Shown piece after piece: positions 38,901-47,927 of a DNA stretch of 64,000 nt (the first letter of the stretch is position 1; each line of letters opens with the position of its first letter). The stretch is from Bacteroidales bacterium. Its GTDB lineage: Bacteria > Bacteroidota > Bacteroidia > Bacteroidales > P3. The notes beneath the pieces were generated by a model, which was not told where the DNA came from, made no database searches, and was given only the letters and a program-made list of their open reading frames with translations. The stretch is from positions 1 through 64,000 of the forward strand of contig JAGBJI010000013.1 in assembly GCA_017934545.1 (NCBI GenBank). The letters run 5' to 3'. The position numbers and the translations under genes are program-made.

Positions 38901-38987
38901 GCAAAAAACAAAACATTGAAAGGTTACCTGTGCTACATAGATATTGAAAACATAAGCATAAAAACGCAGGAAATAGAATTGAAGTGA
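35940..38987 (+). CDS. addA: UvrD-type helicase-nuclease, AddA/RecB-like subunit
   Basis: A 1015-residue SF1A protein. Walker A ASAGSGKT is at residues 11-18, motif II IDEFQDTN near residues 380-387, motif IV LSRNFRSS, and GVRLTSIHKSKGLAYPVV is motif V. The C-terminal PD-(D/E)xK nuclease has RPDRIV and VVDYKFGQ near residues 957-966, then QVSQYM. With AddB it would resect double-strand breaks for RecA loading. It is shorter than the classic AddA of about 1200 residues. The addB gene lies 250 nt downstream past repeat E7 and has its own promoter. Confidence 0.9.
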   Translation: MTEHNLKIYDASAGSGKTFNLAANYIVTSLIDGFSTVLAVTFTNAAAKEMKDRIIDVLNGLAGNAKDSLTEGYRQSIKELYFEKTKTLLSDQVLCSLSSELLKKILHQYSFFNVCTIDSFFQSVLKNLTRELGVTDNYLLGLDSDKYDSRAVHNLLTLPQGENAVQKDRIVQWAEDFFAHQSQDGKSWNIEKELTKFSSDAFASDFILSMLQGESKQIFTPDNLENLKNTLEENLLKFRKTLSDKCKAFFDKCKQENLTVEDFKGKSRGSFYAVVMKKFPDNISENILDGKTYPDAVAPQAEDIVNFLHENYTGYLKNKIFFNSIYPLGLLSAIASERSLLLKQDNMFLLKDTSFFLDKISQSDVLFVFEKLSQYIKNIFIDEFQDTNRSSFSTLSKIIKETLDLNGSASIFGDIKQSIYRFNGGDFTIMRNLTDTYSDCVINLSRNFRSSSNIVRFNNDFFAGIYPSMKINYVPQQTERTDVTGEVRLRFAKEKNDHYSWLKNEIDYYTYVKGYKLSDIAVLFRSNSHLLETADMLSKETRRDYNPVSDIAFKFSSSFAVNKIIHCLKFLADGKKQISKEIVFFASDNEETLIRELKTALKQSKSLTELVIAVSDILQINDDTVFLPAFYDAIRFFSSQNISSLNAFLDYWDETLSSKSVDMQGAVSGVRLTSIHKSKGLAYPVVIVPYCDNAFFKSGHIWVKTKDGDGDLPFFTANCADLENIPEYCGEYLQEKQAQFTDTVNLLYVAFTRPRNCLSVICTQPTASSLKGEVKSVNRLLYDYAALTRSECFKKEEENLFVYMPQETDTYTSGGDKTDTVKGQSETDAEEITVQSIPFAKDGNAFALSVDKTAENYFENNAPSPSKQVLGSRYHAYISRIRTLKDKDAVISQAAINNDDSQTLEHIVNALLSQPLTASWFGQDNKIFNERSILIKDNEGNITEKRPDRIVVTPSQVTVVDYKFGQPHSEYISQVSQYMECVKEMNFAKNKTLKGYLCYIDIENISIKTQEIELK

Positions 38988-39000
38988 CGCTTCAAAGAAA

Positions 39001-39082
39001 AAAAACATATGTTTTTGAATAAAAAAACATATGAATTTTGATTAAAAAACATATGTTTTTTGCAAAAAATACATATGTTTTT
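39001..39082. repeat. 22-bp phased repeat element E7 (CATATG subfamily)
   Basis: Four palindromic CATATG cores lie at 39006, 39028, 39050 and 39072, spacing exactly 22, 22, 22. Most are flanked by A-tracts on the left and T-tracts on the right. Arms are weak or absent. It starts 14 nt after the addA stop, between addA and addB on the same strand. Confidence 0.9.
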
Positions 39083-39179
39083 TTTCTGCCGAATGCCGCT
39101 TCAATATTGCAGAGGGGCGGTTTAAGAGAAAAAATTCAAGTTTTCATGTTTTAAAGTCAGTTTTTTATGACGGTTTTTG

Positions 39180-39187
39180 TAACTTTG
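39180..39187 (+). promoter_or_regulatory. -7 element of addB and the downstream operon
   Basis: TAACTTTG, 50 nt upstream of the addB start, matches the Bacteroidota consensus. Confidence 0.5.
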
Positions 39188-39237
39188 TACTTTCTTTGAT
39201 TGGAAAACATTTTTTTCAATCCCTATTTTGACAGGAC

Positions 39238-41955
39238 ATGAAAGACAAGGGCTTTTTACAAACTGCGGCACAAAAAATATACGAAGCCTCTTCAGGCTCA
39301 CAAGGCGATAGTTTGATATTGCTGCCTAATAAACGTGCGGTGAAAACATTCAGGGATTATTTCACGCAGTGCTGCAAAAACAATTCCACACTCATGCTTC
39401 CCGTCATAACGGACATAGATTCACTTGTCTGCGAAGCGTTCCCTGATATAAAAAAAGCGGAAAACACCGAATTGACGGCGTTGCTTTACAATGTGTTCTG
39501 TACGGTTTACGACTGTTTTGCAACGCAAACCGCCGACGGATTTTGGTCTTTGGGCAGTGTGTTGTTAAAAGATTTCGACCAAATAGACAAAGATTTGATT
39601 GATGCCAAGAGTTTGTTCCGCAATTTGGAGGAATACAAAAACTTGGAGCAGGACCCCGAAGGCTATCTGTCGCCCGAACAAATAGAACTGATAAACAAAC
39701 TGTTCAACACCGCGTTTGACGAAAACCAAGACAACAATATCCGCCGCAATTTCTCGTCGCTGTGGAACAAAATGTACAATGTGTACGAACAATACAACTC
39801 TTTGTTGGATTCTTTGCACTTGGCGTATTCGGGCAAACTGTACAGAATGTTCGGCAATGCGTTAGAAAATAAAAGCATCAGCTTCAACGGTTTTAAAATA
39901 AACATCATCGGGTTCAGCGTATTGAACAATTGCGAAAAGAAAATATTCCGTTTGCTGAAAGAACAATACAATTGTTCGTTTTTTTGGGACTATGACCTGT
40001 TTTACAAAGACGATAAACTCAACGAAGCGGGCATTTTCATCAGGGAAAACCTCAATATGTTTACCCAAGACGCATCAATGGCGGATTTTAATGTACAAAA
40101 AATAGAAACTACTCCGCATTTGATAAACATCGTTGCTTCGCCTTACGAAACCACTTCTCTGTACTATGTCAACCAATGGTTGAAAGATTTTGACCAAACC
40201 AAATCCGAGGGCGAAAAAGCCGCAATCATTCTTTGTGACGAGGCATTCGCTCCCGTTGCAATCAGAGGTATTGCGGCGGAATTCAAGGACAAAATAAACA
40301 TAACCATGGGTTATCCGTTCAGACAGACCAACCTTTACAACGAACTGCTGGACAAACTTGAGAAACTGTGGAAAGAAGAGGGTTTGGACGGTGAAAAAAC
40401 CTTCGGTTTAATAAAACAATTGTATGAAAACCTGAAAAACACGCAAGCGGATGACAATGCGTTGTGGCAGGCGGGTATATTGAAAAAAGCGGATTTGATT
40501 TTACAGGGTTTGATTAACGGGTTGAAGTATTTGGAACAGGGAATGCTTGATATAAAATCCGTAATGAACATAGCCAAAAGAGAATTGGGCGGATTGTCGG
40601 CAGATATAATCAGCGACGCTTCGGCAGATATTCAGTTGATGGGTATGTTGGAAACCCGTGCATTGGACTTTGACCGTATTTTGTTGTTAAGTTGCAACGA
40701 CGACAAGTTGCCCGACATTTCCGCAGACACGTCTTTTATCCCGCAAAGCTTCCGCAAAGCCTACAAGATGACGGATATAACCAGAAAATCGGGCGTCTTT
40801 GCTTATTATTTTTACCGTCTGTTGCATTGTGCTGCACGTGCGGATTATGTATATGTGACTGCGGGAGGCGAAAGCAAACTTAAAGAAAAAAGCAGATACA
40901 TAAGACAGTTGGAAGCACGCATCAAAATCTCACAACCCGACGGTCAAACCATACGTTACAAGTCTTTAACGGGCGTTTCCAAGATTTCTTCACCGTTAAG
41001 GCAATACCGGATAGACCATGATGAGTTTAAATTTGTCAACAACGGCGGAAAATCGTTAAGCCCGTCGGCAATAAACAATTTGATTCACTGTGAACAGAAA
41101 TTTTATCTGAACAATATTCGGATGATACGCGAAGAAATTGACGACGAAAACTATCTTGCCATCGCTTTCGGCAACATCTTCCACGGCAGTATGAGTATTT
41201 TTTACAAGCATCTGGCCGAACATAAGGACTGCAACGCCAAAGAAGCAAAAGATTTGGCGGATTTGTCCGTACAGGAATATCTTTCGCTGCCTGCAAACGC
41301 AAAAGACCTTGCCGTTTGCGGCGATACGGTGTATCTGAACATGATAAAAAAATACATGAACGATGTACACAATTTAGACAAACAAGAACACAGCCGCCAT
41401 ATATGCTCCGAAAAATATTACCAAACAACGCTTGAAATCAACGATACCTTAACTGTAAACCTTTCGGGCAGATTGGACCGCATGGATTTGATAAACACGG
41501 AAAATGAAAACGGCGTTTTGAGGATAACGGATTACAAAACAGGCAAACCGAAAGCCGTGTCGTTTACGCATTTGGAAGATTTATTTGCCGATTTTGACAT
41601 GTCCGTAATGCGTAAAGACGGTTTGGAAAACATATTTGAGGTTTTATTCTATTGTTATTTAGTTTACAAAAATGAAAACTGCACGACAATAAAACCCGAA
41701 CTGATGTATTTGTCGCAAATGCAACAACGGGATATTTTTATTGCGGATTCAAACTCAAAAAGCAAAGAAACGGTTTATTACGATGAAAACCTGCACCGTC
41801 AATTTGAACTTTTACTCAAGCAATTGTTCACAAATCTTTTGTCAAAACAAAACGGAGAATATTACGGTATGTTTTTAAACCAAAAGAAATGCCGTTGGTG
41901 CGATTACCGTCTGCTTTGTTCTATGGGCAAAACTGAAAAAACAACTGACCAATAA
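39238..41955 (+). CDS. addB: PD-(D/E)xK nuclease, AddB-like subunit with Fe-S cluster
   Basis: A 905-residue protein. The N-terminal region resembles an inactive helicase fold (LLPNKRAVKTF; no true Walker A). The C-terminal RecB-type nuclease has GRLDRMD and ITDYKTGK, with D765 and K767 as catalytic candidates. Four cysteines, C618, C885, C888 and C894 (CRWCDYRLLC), are placed as in the AddB iron-sulfur cluster that staples the nuclease domain. It forms the second subunit of the break-resection complex with addA. Its stop overlaps the start of the M16 peptidase gene by one base. Confidence 0.88.
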   Translation: MKDKGFLQTAAQKIYEASSGSQGDSLILLPNKRAVKTFRDYFTQCCKNNSTLMLPVITDIDSLVCEAFPDIKKAENTELTALLYNVFCTVYDCFATQTADGFWSLGSVLLKDFDQIDKDLIDAKSLFRNLEEYKNLEQDPEGYLSPEQIELINKLFNTAFDENQDNNIRRNFSSLWNKMYNVYEQYNSLLDSLHLAYSGKLYRMFGNALENKSISFNGFKINIIGFSVLNNCEKKIFRLLKEQYNCSFFWDYDLFYKDDKLNEAGIFIRENLNMFTQDASMADFNVQKIETTPHLINIVASPYETTSLYYVNQWLKDFDQTKSEGEKAAIILCDEAFAPVAIRGIAAEFKDKINITMGYPFRQTNLYNELLDKLEKLWKEEGLDGEKTFGLIKQLYENLKNTQADDNALWQAGILKKADLILQGLINGLKYLEQGMLDIKSVMNIAKRELGGLSADIISDASADIQLMGMLETRALDFDRILLLSCNDDKLPDISADTSFIPQSFRKAYKMTDITRKSGVFAYYFYRLLHCAARADYVYVTAGGESKLKEKSRYIRQLEARIKISQPDGQTIRYKSLTGVSKISSPLRQYRIDHDEFKFVNNGGKSLSPSAINNLIHCEQKFYLNNIRMIREEIDDENYLAIAFGNIFHGSMSIFYKHLAEHKDCNAKEAKDLADLSVQEYLSLPANAKDLAVCGDTVYLNMIKKYMNDVHNLDKQEHSRHICSEKYYQTTLEINDTLTVNLSGRLDRMDLINTENENGVLRITDYKTGKPKAVSFTHLEDLFADFDMSVMRKDGLENIFEVLFYCYLVYKNENCTTIKPELMYLSQMQQRDIFIADSNSKSKETVYYDENLHRQFELLLKQLFTNLLSKQNGEYYGMFLNQKKCRWCDYRLLCSMGKTEKTTDQ

Positions 41956-43190
41956 TGATACAATATTCGGAAAAAACATTAACAAACGGATTGAATATAG
42001 TAGTTAACCGGGATTTAACTACGGAACTTGTAACCGTAAACCTGCTTTACAACGTCGGAAGCAAAAACGAAAACGAGAATCACACGGGTTTTGCCCATTT
42101 GTTTGAACATCTGATGTTCTCGGGCAGTAAAAATTACCCCGATTTTGACAATCTGATTAACTCAATCGGCGGAGAAAGCAACGCTTTTACGAATTGTGAC
42201 ATAACAAACTTTTATTGTACCGTACCCGGACTGTATTTGGAAACAATATTACGTATAGAAGCCGACAGAATGTGCAACCTTATCATTGACGAGAGCCATC
42301 TTACGGTTCAGAAAAAAGTTGTCACCGAAGAGTTTAAGCAAAGATATTTAAACCAACCGTACGGTGATTTGTACAAACTGATAAGGGAATTGTCCTATAC
42401 AACACATCCTTACAAGTGGCAGACCATCGGAAAAGATATTTCCCACATTGAAAGTGCGGATTTGGACATTGTAAGAAATTTTTATCAAGAGTTTTACAAT
42501 CCTTCCAACGCCGTATTGGCTGTTTCGGGCAATATAAAAGATACGGAAGAAGTCTTTGCTTTGGCGGAAAATATTTTTAATTTTGAAAACAGAGGACAAA
42601 AAACCGTCAATTATAAATCCGAACCTTTGCAAACGGAAAACAGGTTTTCGGAAGTATACCGCGATGTGCCTGCAAATGTAATCGCGATAACTTTCCCTAT
42701 GTGCAAACGGGCAGACAGTGACTTTTACGTCTTTGATTTGCTGTCCGACATCCTTTCAAACGGCAAAAGTTCGCGGCTTTATGACGCTTTGGTAAGAAAC
42801 AAACGTATATTTACGGGTATCGATGCGGTGGTTTCGGGCGATGATGACAACGGTTTGTTTATGATTACGGGCAAATGTTCGGACGGTATTGACATAAAAA
42901 CGGCGGAGGATTCTATATGGGAAGAATTACACGGCCTGATTGACAATCCTCCTTCTGAACAAGAATTCCAAAAAGTCAAAAATAAAAACAGAGCAACGGC
43001 GACTTTTAACAATATAAAGATTGCAGACAAGGCATTTAACCTTGCTTACTATAAACATTTAAATATATTGGACAGAATAAATTCAGAATACAATTATTAT
43101 AATAATGTATCCGTTGCCGGTTTACAGTCGCTTGCTGACAAAATTTTCTTTACTGACAAACACAATACATTATATTATAGGACCAAATAA
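41955..43190 (+). CDS. M16 family (insulinase-like) zinc metallopeptidase
   Basis: A 411-residue protein with the inverted zinc motif HLFEH at residues 48-52 and a distal Glu in VVTEEFKQRY. This is the size of a single M16B subunit, with the active N-terminal half and C-terminal half in one chain. No signal peptide is seen. Translation is probably coupled to addB (TAATG). Substrate unknown; other M16B enzymes process peptides or envelope proteins. Confidence 0.92.
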   Translation: MIQYSEKTLTNGLNIVVNRDLTTELVTVNLLYNVGSKNENENHTGFAHLFEHLMFSGSKNYPDFDNLINSIGGESNAFTNCDITNFYCTVPGLYLETILRIEADRMCNLIIDESHLTVQKKVVTEEFKQRYLNQPYGDLYKLIRELSYTTHPYKWQTIGKDISHIESADLDIVRNFYQEFYNPSNAVLAVSGNIKDTEEVFALAENIFNFENRGQKTVNYKSEPLQTENRFSEVYRDVPANVIAITFPMCKRADSDFYVFDLLSDILSNGKSSRLYDALVRNKRIFTGIDAVVSGDDDNGLFMITGKCSDGIDIKTAEDSIWEELHGLIDNPPSEQEFQKVKNKNRATATFNNIKIADKAFNLAYYKHLNILDRINSEYNYYNNVSVAGLQSLADKIFFTDKHNTLYYRTK

Positions 43191-43206
43191 ACAAAACAAT
43201 TAAAAT

Positions 43207-44604
43207 ATGAACCCTTCAAATTTATCACAACCCGCAAGAAAATCTTCCCTTATTCCGATGTTAAGCGTTTCGGTGTTGTTTTTCATGTGGGGATTTATCA
43301 CTTCGCTGAACGATATTCTGATTCCGTACTTCAAAACGGTATATTCGTTAAGTCATTTTCAGGCAAACATAGTTCAATTTGCGTTTTTCACGGCGTATTT
43401 TGTGGGAGCATTCGTTTTCTTTCTGTTTTCACAAAAAGGAAAAGACCCTATAACAAAGATAGGTTATAAAAACACTCTTGTCATCGGACTGATTATTTCC
43501 TCCGTTGCATGTTTTTTATTTGCTTTTACGGCAAAATCGCACCTGCCTTTCGCCGCTTTTTTAGTCAGCCTTTTCCTTTTGGGAATCGGTCTTACGTTTT
43601 TGCAGATTGCAGCCAATCCTTTTGTTTCAATAATAGGTGACAGTGCCACGGCATCTTCGCGTCTTAACCTTACCCAAGCGTTCAATTCTTTGGGTACAAC
43701 GCTCGGTCCTGCCTTGGGAGGGTACTTTATATTCAACTATTTTGCCAAAGAATCCTCCGGAGCCGACGCCGTATTCGTACCTTATCTGTTTTTAGCCTGT
43801 CTTTTGCTGGCTTTGACGTTCTTTATTTATTCTTCCGAAATAACATATAAAGAAGATACTGCAACCGCACGGCAACAAAGCGGAAATATATTCAGATATC
43901 CTTACGTTATATTGGGAGCTTTGGGAATTTTCTTCTATGTCGGAGCCGAAGTAAGCGTGGGCAGCAACCTTGTATCCTACATGAAAGAAACCATAGGTTT
44001 GCAAGAAGGGGTTGCTTCTGCATTTTTGAGTTACTATTGGGGCGGTGCGATGATAGGAAGGTTCCTCGGATCGGTTTCTTTGTCGGATATAAAACAGTCA
44101 AACAAGATTATTTATATGCTGTTATTAGCAATTGCCGCTTTCATGGTTATTTTCCTTGTAAACTATTCACTTCACGGTTTGGTATTCCATCAAATTTGGT
44201 TCTTTACGGTGTTCATTGCACTGAACTTTTTATTCTTCTACTTGGGTAAAGGCAGACCTGCGTTGAGTTTGGCCGTATTTGCAATGGTCAATATCGGGCT
44301 TATATTGAGTTCGTTCATCGCTTCTTCGCCTGCGGTATCGGTTTGGTGCCTGCTGTCAATAGGCTTATTCAACTCAATTATGTGGGGAAATGTATTCACT
44401 CTTGCTATTGACGGATTGGGAAAACAAACTGCGGGAGCATCTTCGGTTTTGATTATGATGATTGTAGGAGGTGCAGTATTGCCTCCTGTTCAGGGAGCGT
44501 TGGCTGATGTAATCGGAATAAAATATTCTTACTTCGTTCCTATGATTTCATATTTCTATCTTTGTTTTTACGGTTTGAAAGGATATAAAATCGGAAAACA
44601 CTGA
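43207..44604 (+). CDS. Sugar:H+ symporter of the FucP/GluP type
   Basis: A 465-residue membrane protein with about 12 transmembrane helices. The N-terminal FFMWGFITSLNDILIPYFK is the family signature of the fucose/glucose-galactose permeases, and LQIAANPFVSIIGD and NLTQAFNSLGTTLGP are further conserved blocks. It imports a monosaccharide with protons across the inner membrane; glucose, galactose or fucose cannot be told apart by eye. It starts 16 nt after the peptidase gene. Confidence 0.93.
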   Translation: MNPSNLSQPARKSSLIPMLSVSVLFFMWGFITSLNDILIPYFKTVYSLSHFQANIVQFAFFTAYFVGAFVFFLFSQKGKDPITKIGYKNTLVIGLIISSVACFLFAFTAKSHLPFAAFLVSLFLLGIGLTFLQIAANPFVSIIGDSATASSRLNLTQAFNSLGTTLGPALGGYFIFNYFAKESSGADAVFVPYLFLACLLLALTFFIYSSEITYKEDTATARQQSGNIFRYPYVILGALGIFFYVGAEVSVGSNLVSYMKETIGLQEGVASAFLSYYWGGAMIGRFLGSVSLSDIKQSNKIIYMLLLAIAAFMVIFLVNYSLHGLVFHQIWFFTVFIALNFLFFYLGKGRPALSLAVFAMVNIGLILSSFIASSPAVSVWCLLSIGLFNSIMWGNVFTLAIDGLGKQTAGASSVLIMMIVGGAVLPPVQGALADVIGIKYSYFVPMISYFYLCFYGLKGYKIGKH

Positions 44605-44633
44605 CATTGATTGTAAAAAAACATTTTTATAAA

Positions 44634-45854
44634 ATGAAAATACCTTTTTCACCTCCGTATATAGATAATGATGTTATCGCAGAAGTTACGGATGCATTGC
44701 AAAGCGGTTGGATTACAACGGGACCTAAAGCCAAAGCACTTGAGCAATCAATAAAAGATTTTACGCATTGCAAAGCCTGCAATGCCGTTAACTCATGGAC
44801 AAGCGGTGCTGTTTTGGCGTTGAAATGGCTGGAGTTGAAACCTGATGATGAAGTCATTGTACCGTCATATACATATTGTGCAACGGCTATGGCAGTTATT
44901 GAAGCGGGAGGCAAACCAGTGATGGTGGATATAGACAACGATTTTGCCATAGACCCGCAGCAAGTACTTAAAGCAATAACTCCGAAAACCAAAGCCGTAC
45001 TTCCCGTAGACATAGGCGGAAATCCGTGCGACTATCCGCTGCTTAAAGAGATTATATCCTCACCTGAAGCACTCAAACTGTTCTCCCCTTGGTCTGAAAA
45101 TCAAAAAAAATTAGGCAGAATACTGTTAATTTCCGACAGTGCGCATTCCCTCGGAGCAAAAATCAACTCCCAACACGTTGCAACGTTGGCTGACATAACG
45201 GTGTTGAGTTTTCACGCCGTTAAAAACATAACCTCCGCCGAAGGAGGTATGATTTGTCTGAATCTTCCCGAACCTTTTGACAACGAAGCTTTGCAACAAT
45301 GGTTCAAAATAATGTCTTTGAACGGACAGACTAAAGATGCGTTTGCCAAAACACAACTTGCTTCATGGCAATATGACGTCATTGACACGGGAATGAAAAT
45401 CAATCTGCCCGATGTAAACGCCGCAATAGCATTGGCACAAATGCGTAAATACGGTTATCTGTTGAAAGAACGCAAACGTATTTTTGAAAGATATAACTCT
45501 TGTTTGCAACAATATGAATGGGCAGTATTGCCGTTTGAAAACAGAAAAGAAAACGTCACAATGTCGTACCACCTGTATCCGTTGCGGATAAAAGACATTA
45601 CTCCTACGCAAAGAAACCGTATAATTGACATTATGGCCTTACAAAACATTGCAACAAACGTTCATTATATACCTTTGCCCGAGTTAACTGTATTTAAAAA
45701 CATGGGCTTTTCCGTTTCAAACTATCCCGTTGCCAAAGCAACGTTTGAACATGAGATAACACTGCCTTTGTATCCTCAACTGACGGACGCACAGGTTGAT
45801 TTTGTGCTGGACAATCTTATCAAGGCACATGACAAAGCAGTAAAAAATCAATGA
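44634..45854 (+). CDS. DegT/DnrJ/EryC1/StrS-type sugar aminotransferase
   Basis: A 406-residue PLP enzyme from the ATG at 44634; a longer frame from a TTG at 44607 is rejected. VPSYTYCATAMAV and DSAHSLGA (PLP-phosphate and Asp contacts) precede the internal-aldimine Lys197 in SFHAVKNITSAEGGMI. These enzymes aminate NDP-ketosugars. Its gene overlaps the phosphoglycosyl transferase gene by 4 nt, as in pathways that make an amino- or diamino-sugar and load it on a lipid carrier. Confidence 0.93.
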   Translation: MKIPFSPPYIDNDVIAEVTDALQSGWITTGPKAKALEQSIKDFTHCKACNAVNSWTSGAVLALKWLELKPDDEVIVPSYTYCATAMAVIEAGGKPVMVDIDNDFAIDPQQVLKAITPKTKAVLPVDIGGNPCDYPLLKEIISSPEALKLFSPWSENQKKLGRILLISDSAHSLGAKINSQHVATLADITVLSFHAVKNITSAEGGMICLNLPEPFDNEALQQWFKIMSLNGQTKDAFAKTQLASWQYDVIDTGMKINLPDVNAAIALAQMRKYGYLLKERKRIFERYNSCLQQYEWAVLPFENRKENVTMSYHLYPLRIKDITPTQRNRIIDIMALQNIATNVHYIPLPELTVFKNMGFSVSNYPVAKATFEHEITLPLYPQLTDAQVDFVLDNLIKAHDKAVKNQ

Positions 45855-46432
45855 AAAGGTTGTTTGACATAGTTTTTTCCCTTCTCGGACTGATTGCAAC
45901 GTGCTGGTTGTTCGCTTTGATTGCCCTTGCAATAAAGATAAGCAGCAAAGGCGGAGTGTTTTACAAGCAATACCGTGTGGGCAAAGACAACAAAGATTTT
46001 CTTTTGTATAAGTTCCGTTCCATGCGTATCGGTGCTGACAAAGGTCCGTTGATAACCGTAGGAGGCAAAGACCCGAGAGTGACACGCATAGGTTACTATA
46101 TACGTAAATACAAACTGGACGAACTGCCGCAACTTATCAACGTATTGAAAGGAGATATGTCTTTTGTCGGACCGCGTCCCGAAGTAAGATATTACGTTGA
46201 CATGTATAATGACACGCAACGGCGTGTGCTTGACGTCCGTCCGGGTATTACCGACCCTGCATCCATTGCTTACAGGAACGAAAACGAATTGTTGGCACGG
46301 CAATCCGACCCCCAACAATATTATATTGACGTAATAATGCCCGACAAACTGCGTATCAACGCCCAATATCTGCAAAACCGTACATTATTATCTGATATAA
46401 AAGTTATTTTCCGCACTTTTGCCGCAATTTAA
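45851..46432 (+). CDS. Phosphoglycosyl transferase (monotopic, PglC/WecP-type)
   Basis: A 193-residue protein with an N-terminal reentrant hydrophobic helix (residues 3-28), then KFRSMRIGADKGP, RVTRIGYYIRKYKLDELPQLINV and DMSFVGPRPEVRYYV. The catalytic Asp-Glu pair of the monotopic family is DE in KLDELPQ. It transfers a sugar-1-phosphate to undecaprenyl phosphate at the inner membrane, the first step of a surface glycan. The overlap with the aminotransferase suggests an aminosugar substrate. This is a minimal-length member lacking other domains. Confidence 0.93.
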   Translation: MKRLFDIVFSLLGLIATCWLFALIALAIKISSKGGVFYKQYRVGKDNKDFLLYKFRSMRIGADKGPLITVGGKDPRVTRIGYYIRKYKLDELPQLINVLKGDMSFVGPRPEVRYYVDMYNDTQRRVLDVRPGITDPASIAYRNENELLARQSDPQQYYIDVIMPDKLRINAQYLQNRTLLSDIKVIFRTFAAI

Positions 46433-46444
46433 AACATATATCAC

Positions 46445-47188
46445 ATGGAAATAAAGACCGTTACCGTCATCGGACAGGGCAATGTAGCAAGCCATTACTG
46501 CAAAATAATGAATGAAAAAGGCATAAAAACCAAAACGGTTTGCTCCCGCACACCGTTCAATGCCGAAGACTTGGCTGCGGATTTGATTGTCATTGCCGTA
46601 AAAGATGATGCCATTGAGCAAATATGCCGACAAACAGAACCTTTTGCACAGCTTATCAACTCCAACCGTTCAATTGTGGTGCATACTTCAGGCTTTAAAG
46701 ACACACAGTGTTTGAAAAATATTTTTTCTTGCTACGGTTCGTTTTATCCTTTGCAGACTTTGAAAAAAGGTATCACTATTGACTTTAACACCGTCCCGCT
46801 CTGCACTTGGGCAAACACTAATGAAGGCTGTCAGGCGTTGGAACAATTGGCTTTGAAACTGTCCCCGATACATTACGTTCTGACCGACAGCCAACGCAAA
46901 GCCCTTCACCTGTCGGCAGTGTTCGTAAACAATTTCCCCAATCATTTGTTTGCGATAGCCAACCGTATTTTGGAAAAAAACAACATACCGTTCAGCACAT
47001 TGTTTCCGCTCATGGAACGCACCGTTGCCGCAGCCAAAGAAAACAATCCTTTGTGCGTGCAGACGGGTCCCGCTTTCCGCAACGAAATATCAATAATGGA
47101 AGAACACAAAGCATGTCTTAACAACGAAGAAAGAAAAATTTACGAAATATTATCCGAAAGTATAATCAAAGAACATTCAAACCGATGA
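46445..47188 (+). CDS. DUF2520-like Rossmann-fold protein
   Basis: A 247-residue protein with the dinucleotide-binding fingerprint VIGQGNVASHY near residues 8-18 and IVIAVKDDAIEQI near residue 48. The C-terminal helical part has ALHLSAVFVNNFPNHLFAIA, typical of the DUF2520 partner of F420/NADP-oxidoreductase-type folds. No reaction is known for this group. It starts 12 nt after the transferase gene and overlaps the sirtuin gene by 4 nt. Confidence 0.85.
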   Translation: MEIKTVTVIGQGNVASHYCKIMNEKGIKTKTVCSRTPFNAEDLAADLIVIAVKDDAIEQICRQTEPFAQLINSNRSIVVHTSGFKDTQCLKNIFSCYGSFYPLQTLKKGITIDFNTVPLCTWANTNEGCQALEQLALKLSPIHYVLTDSQRKALHLSAVFVNNFPNHLFAIANRILEKNNIPFSTLFPLMERTVAAAKENNPLCVQTGPAFRNEISIMEEHKACLNNEERKIYEILSESIIKEHSNR

Positions 47189-47868
47189 AACCTAATTTAG
47201 TAGTATTGACCGGAGCGGGCATTTCGGCCGAAAGCGGCATAAAAACATTCAGGGACAGTGACGGATTGTGGGAAAACTACCGCATAGAAGACGTGGCTTC
47301 GTACGATTCGTTTGAAAAGGACAGCGAACTTGTGACCAAGTTTTACAACGCACGGCGGCGGCAACTGACAACATGCCAGCCCAACGAAGCCCACAAACAA
47401 TTGGTTCGGTTGGAGAAAAAATTCAACGTTACCGTAATAACCCAAAATGTAGATGATTTGCACGAAAGGGCTGGAAGCACCGAGGTGATACATCTTCACG
47501 GCGAATTGACCAAGGCATGCAGCGTAAGCGATAAGCAAGAAATATACGATATAGGCTACCATGACATAACCCCGATGGACGTTGACAAAAACGGAAACAT
47601 GTTGCGGCCTTTCATTGTGTGGTTCGGCGAAAGCGTACCTATGATTGAACCTGCTGCAAAGGCGGTTGAAAAGGCTTCGGTGTTGATTATTGTAGGTACG
47701 TCGTTGGTTGTGTATCCTGCGGCGGGGCTTATGAACTATGCACCCGCAGGTTGCAAAAAATATCTTATAGACCCGCAACGGCCGCAGGCCGACTTGTCAG
47801 GTTTTACATTCATTGAAGAAAAAGCAAGCACGGGCGTAAAAAAAGCCGTTGACGAACTGTTGGCGTAA
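47185..47868 (+). CDS. cobB: Sirtuin (NAD-dependent protein deacylase, class III-like)
   Basis: A 227-residue protein with GAGISAESGI at residues 10-19, TFRDSDGLW, TQNVDDLHERAG and HLHGE. The Tyr-Arg pair in KFYNARRRQ is the acyl-specificity motif of class III sirtuins, which prefer succinyl or malonyl lysine. The zinc module is reduced: only one Cys (KACS) lies between HLHGE and RPFIVWFGE, instead of four. It is the last gene of the operon. Confidence 0.93.
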   Translation: MKPNLVVLTGAGISAESGIKTFRDSDGLWENYRIEDVASYDSFEKDSELVTKFYNARRRQLTTCQPNEAHKQLVRLEKKFNVTVITQNVDDLHERAGSTEVIHLHGELTKACSVSDKQEIYDIGYHDITPMDVDKNGNMLRPFIVWFGESVPMIEPAAKAVEKASVLIIVGTSLVVYPAAGLMNYAPAGCKKYLIDPQRPQADLSGFTFIEEKASTGVKKAVDELLA

Positions 47869-47927
47869 ATTCAGATAAAAATTTGTTAAAATAAGAACCT
47901 GTTTTTGCAGTTTCTGAAACCGTTTTG

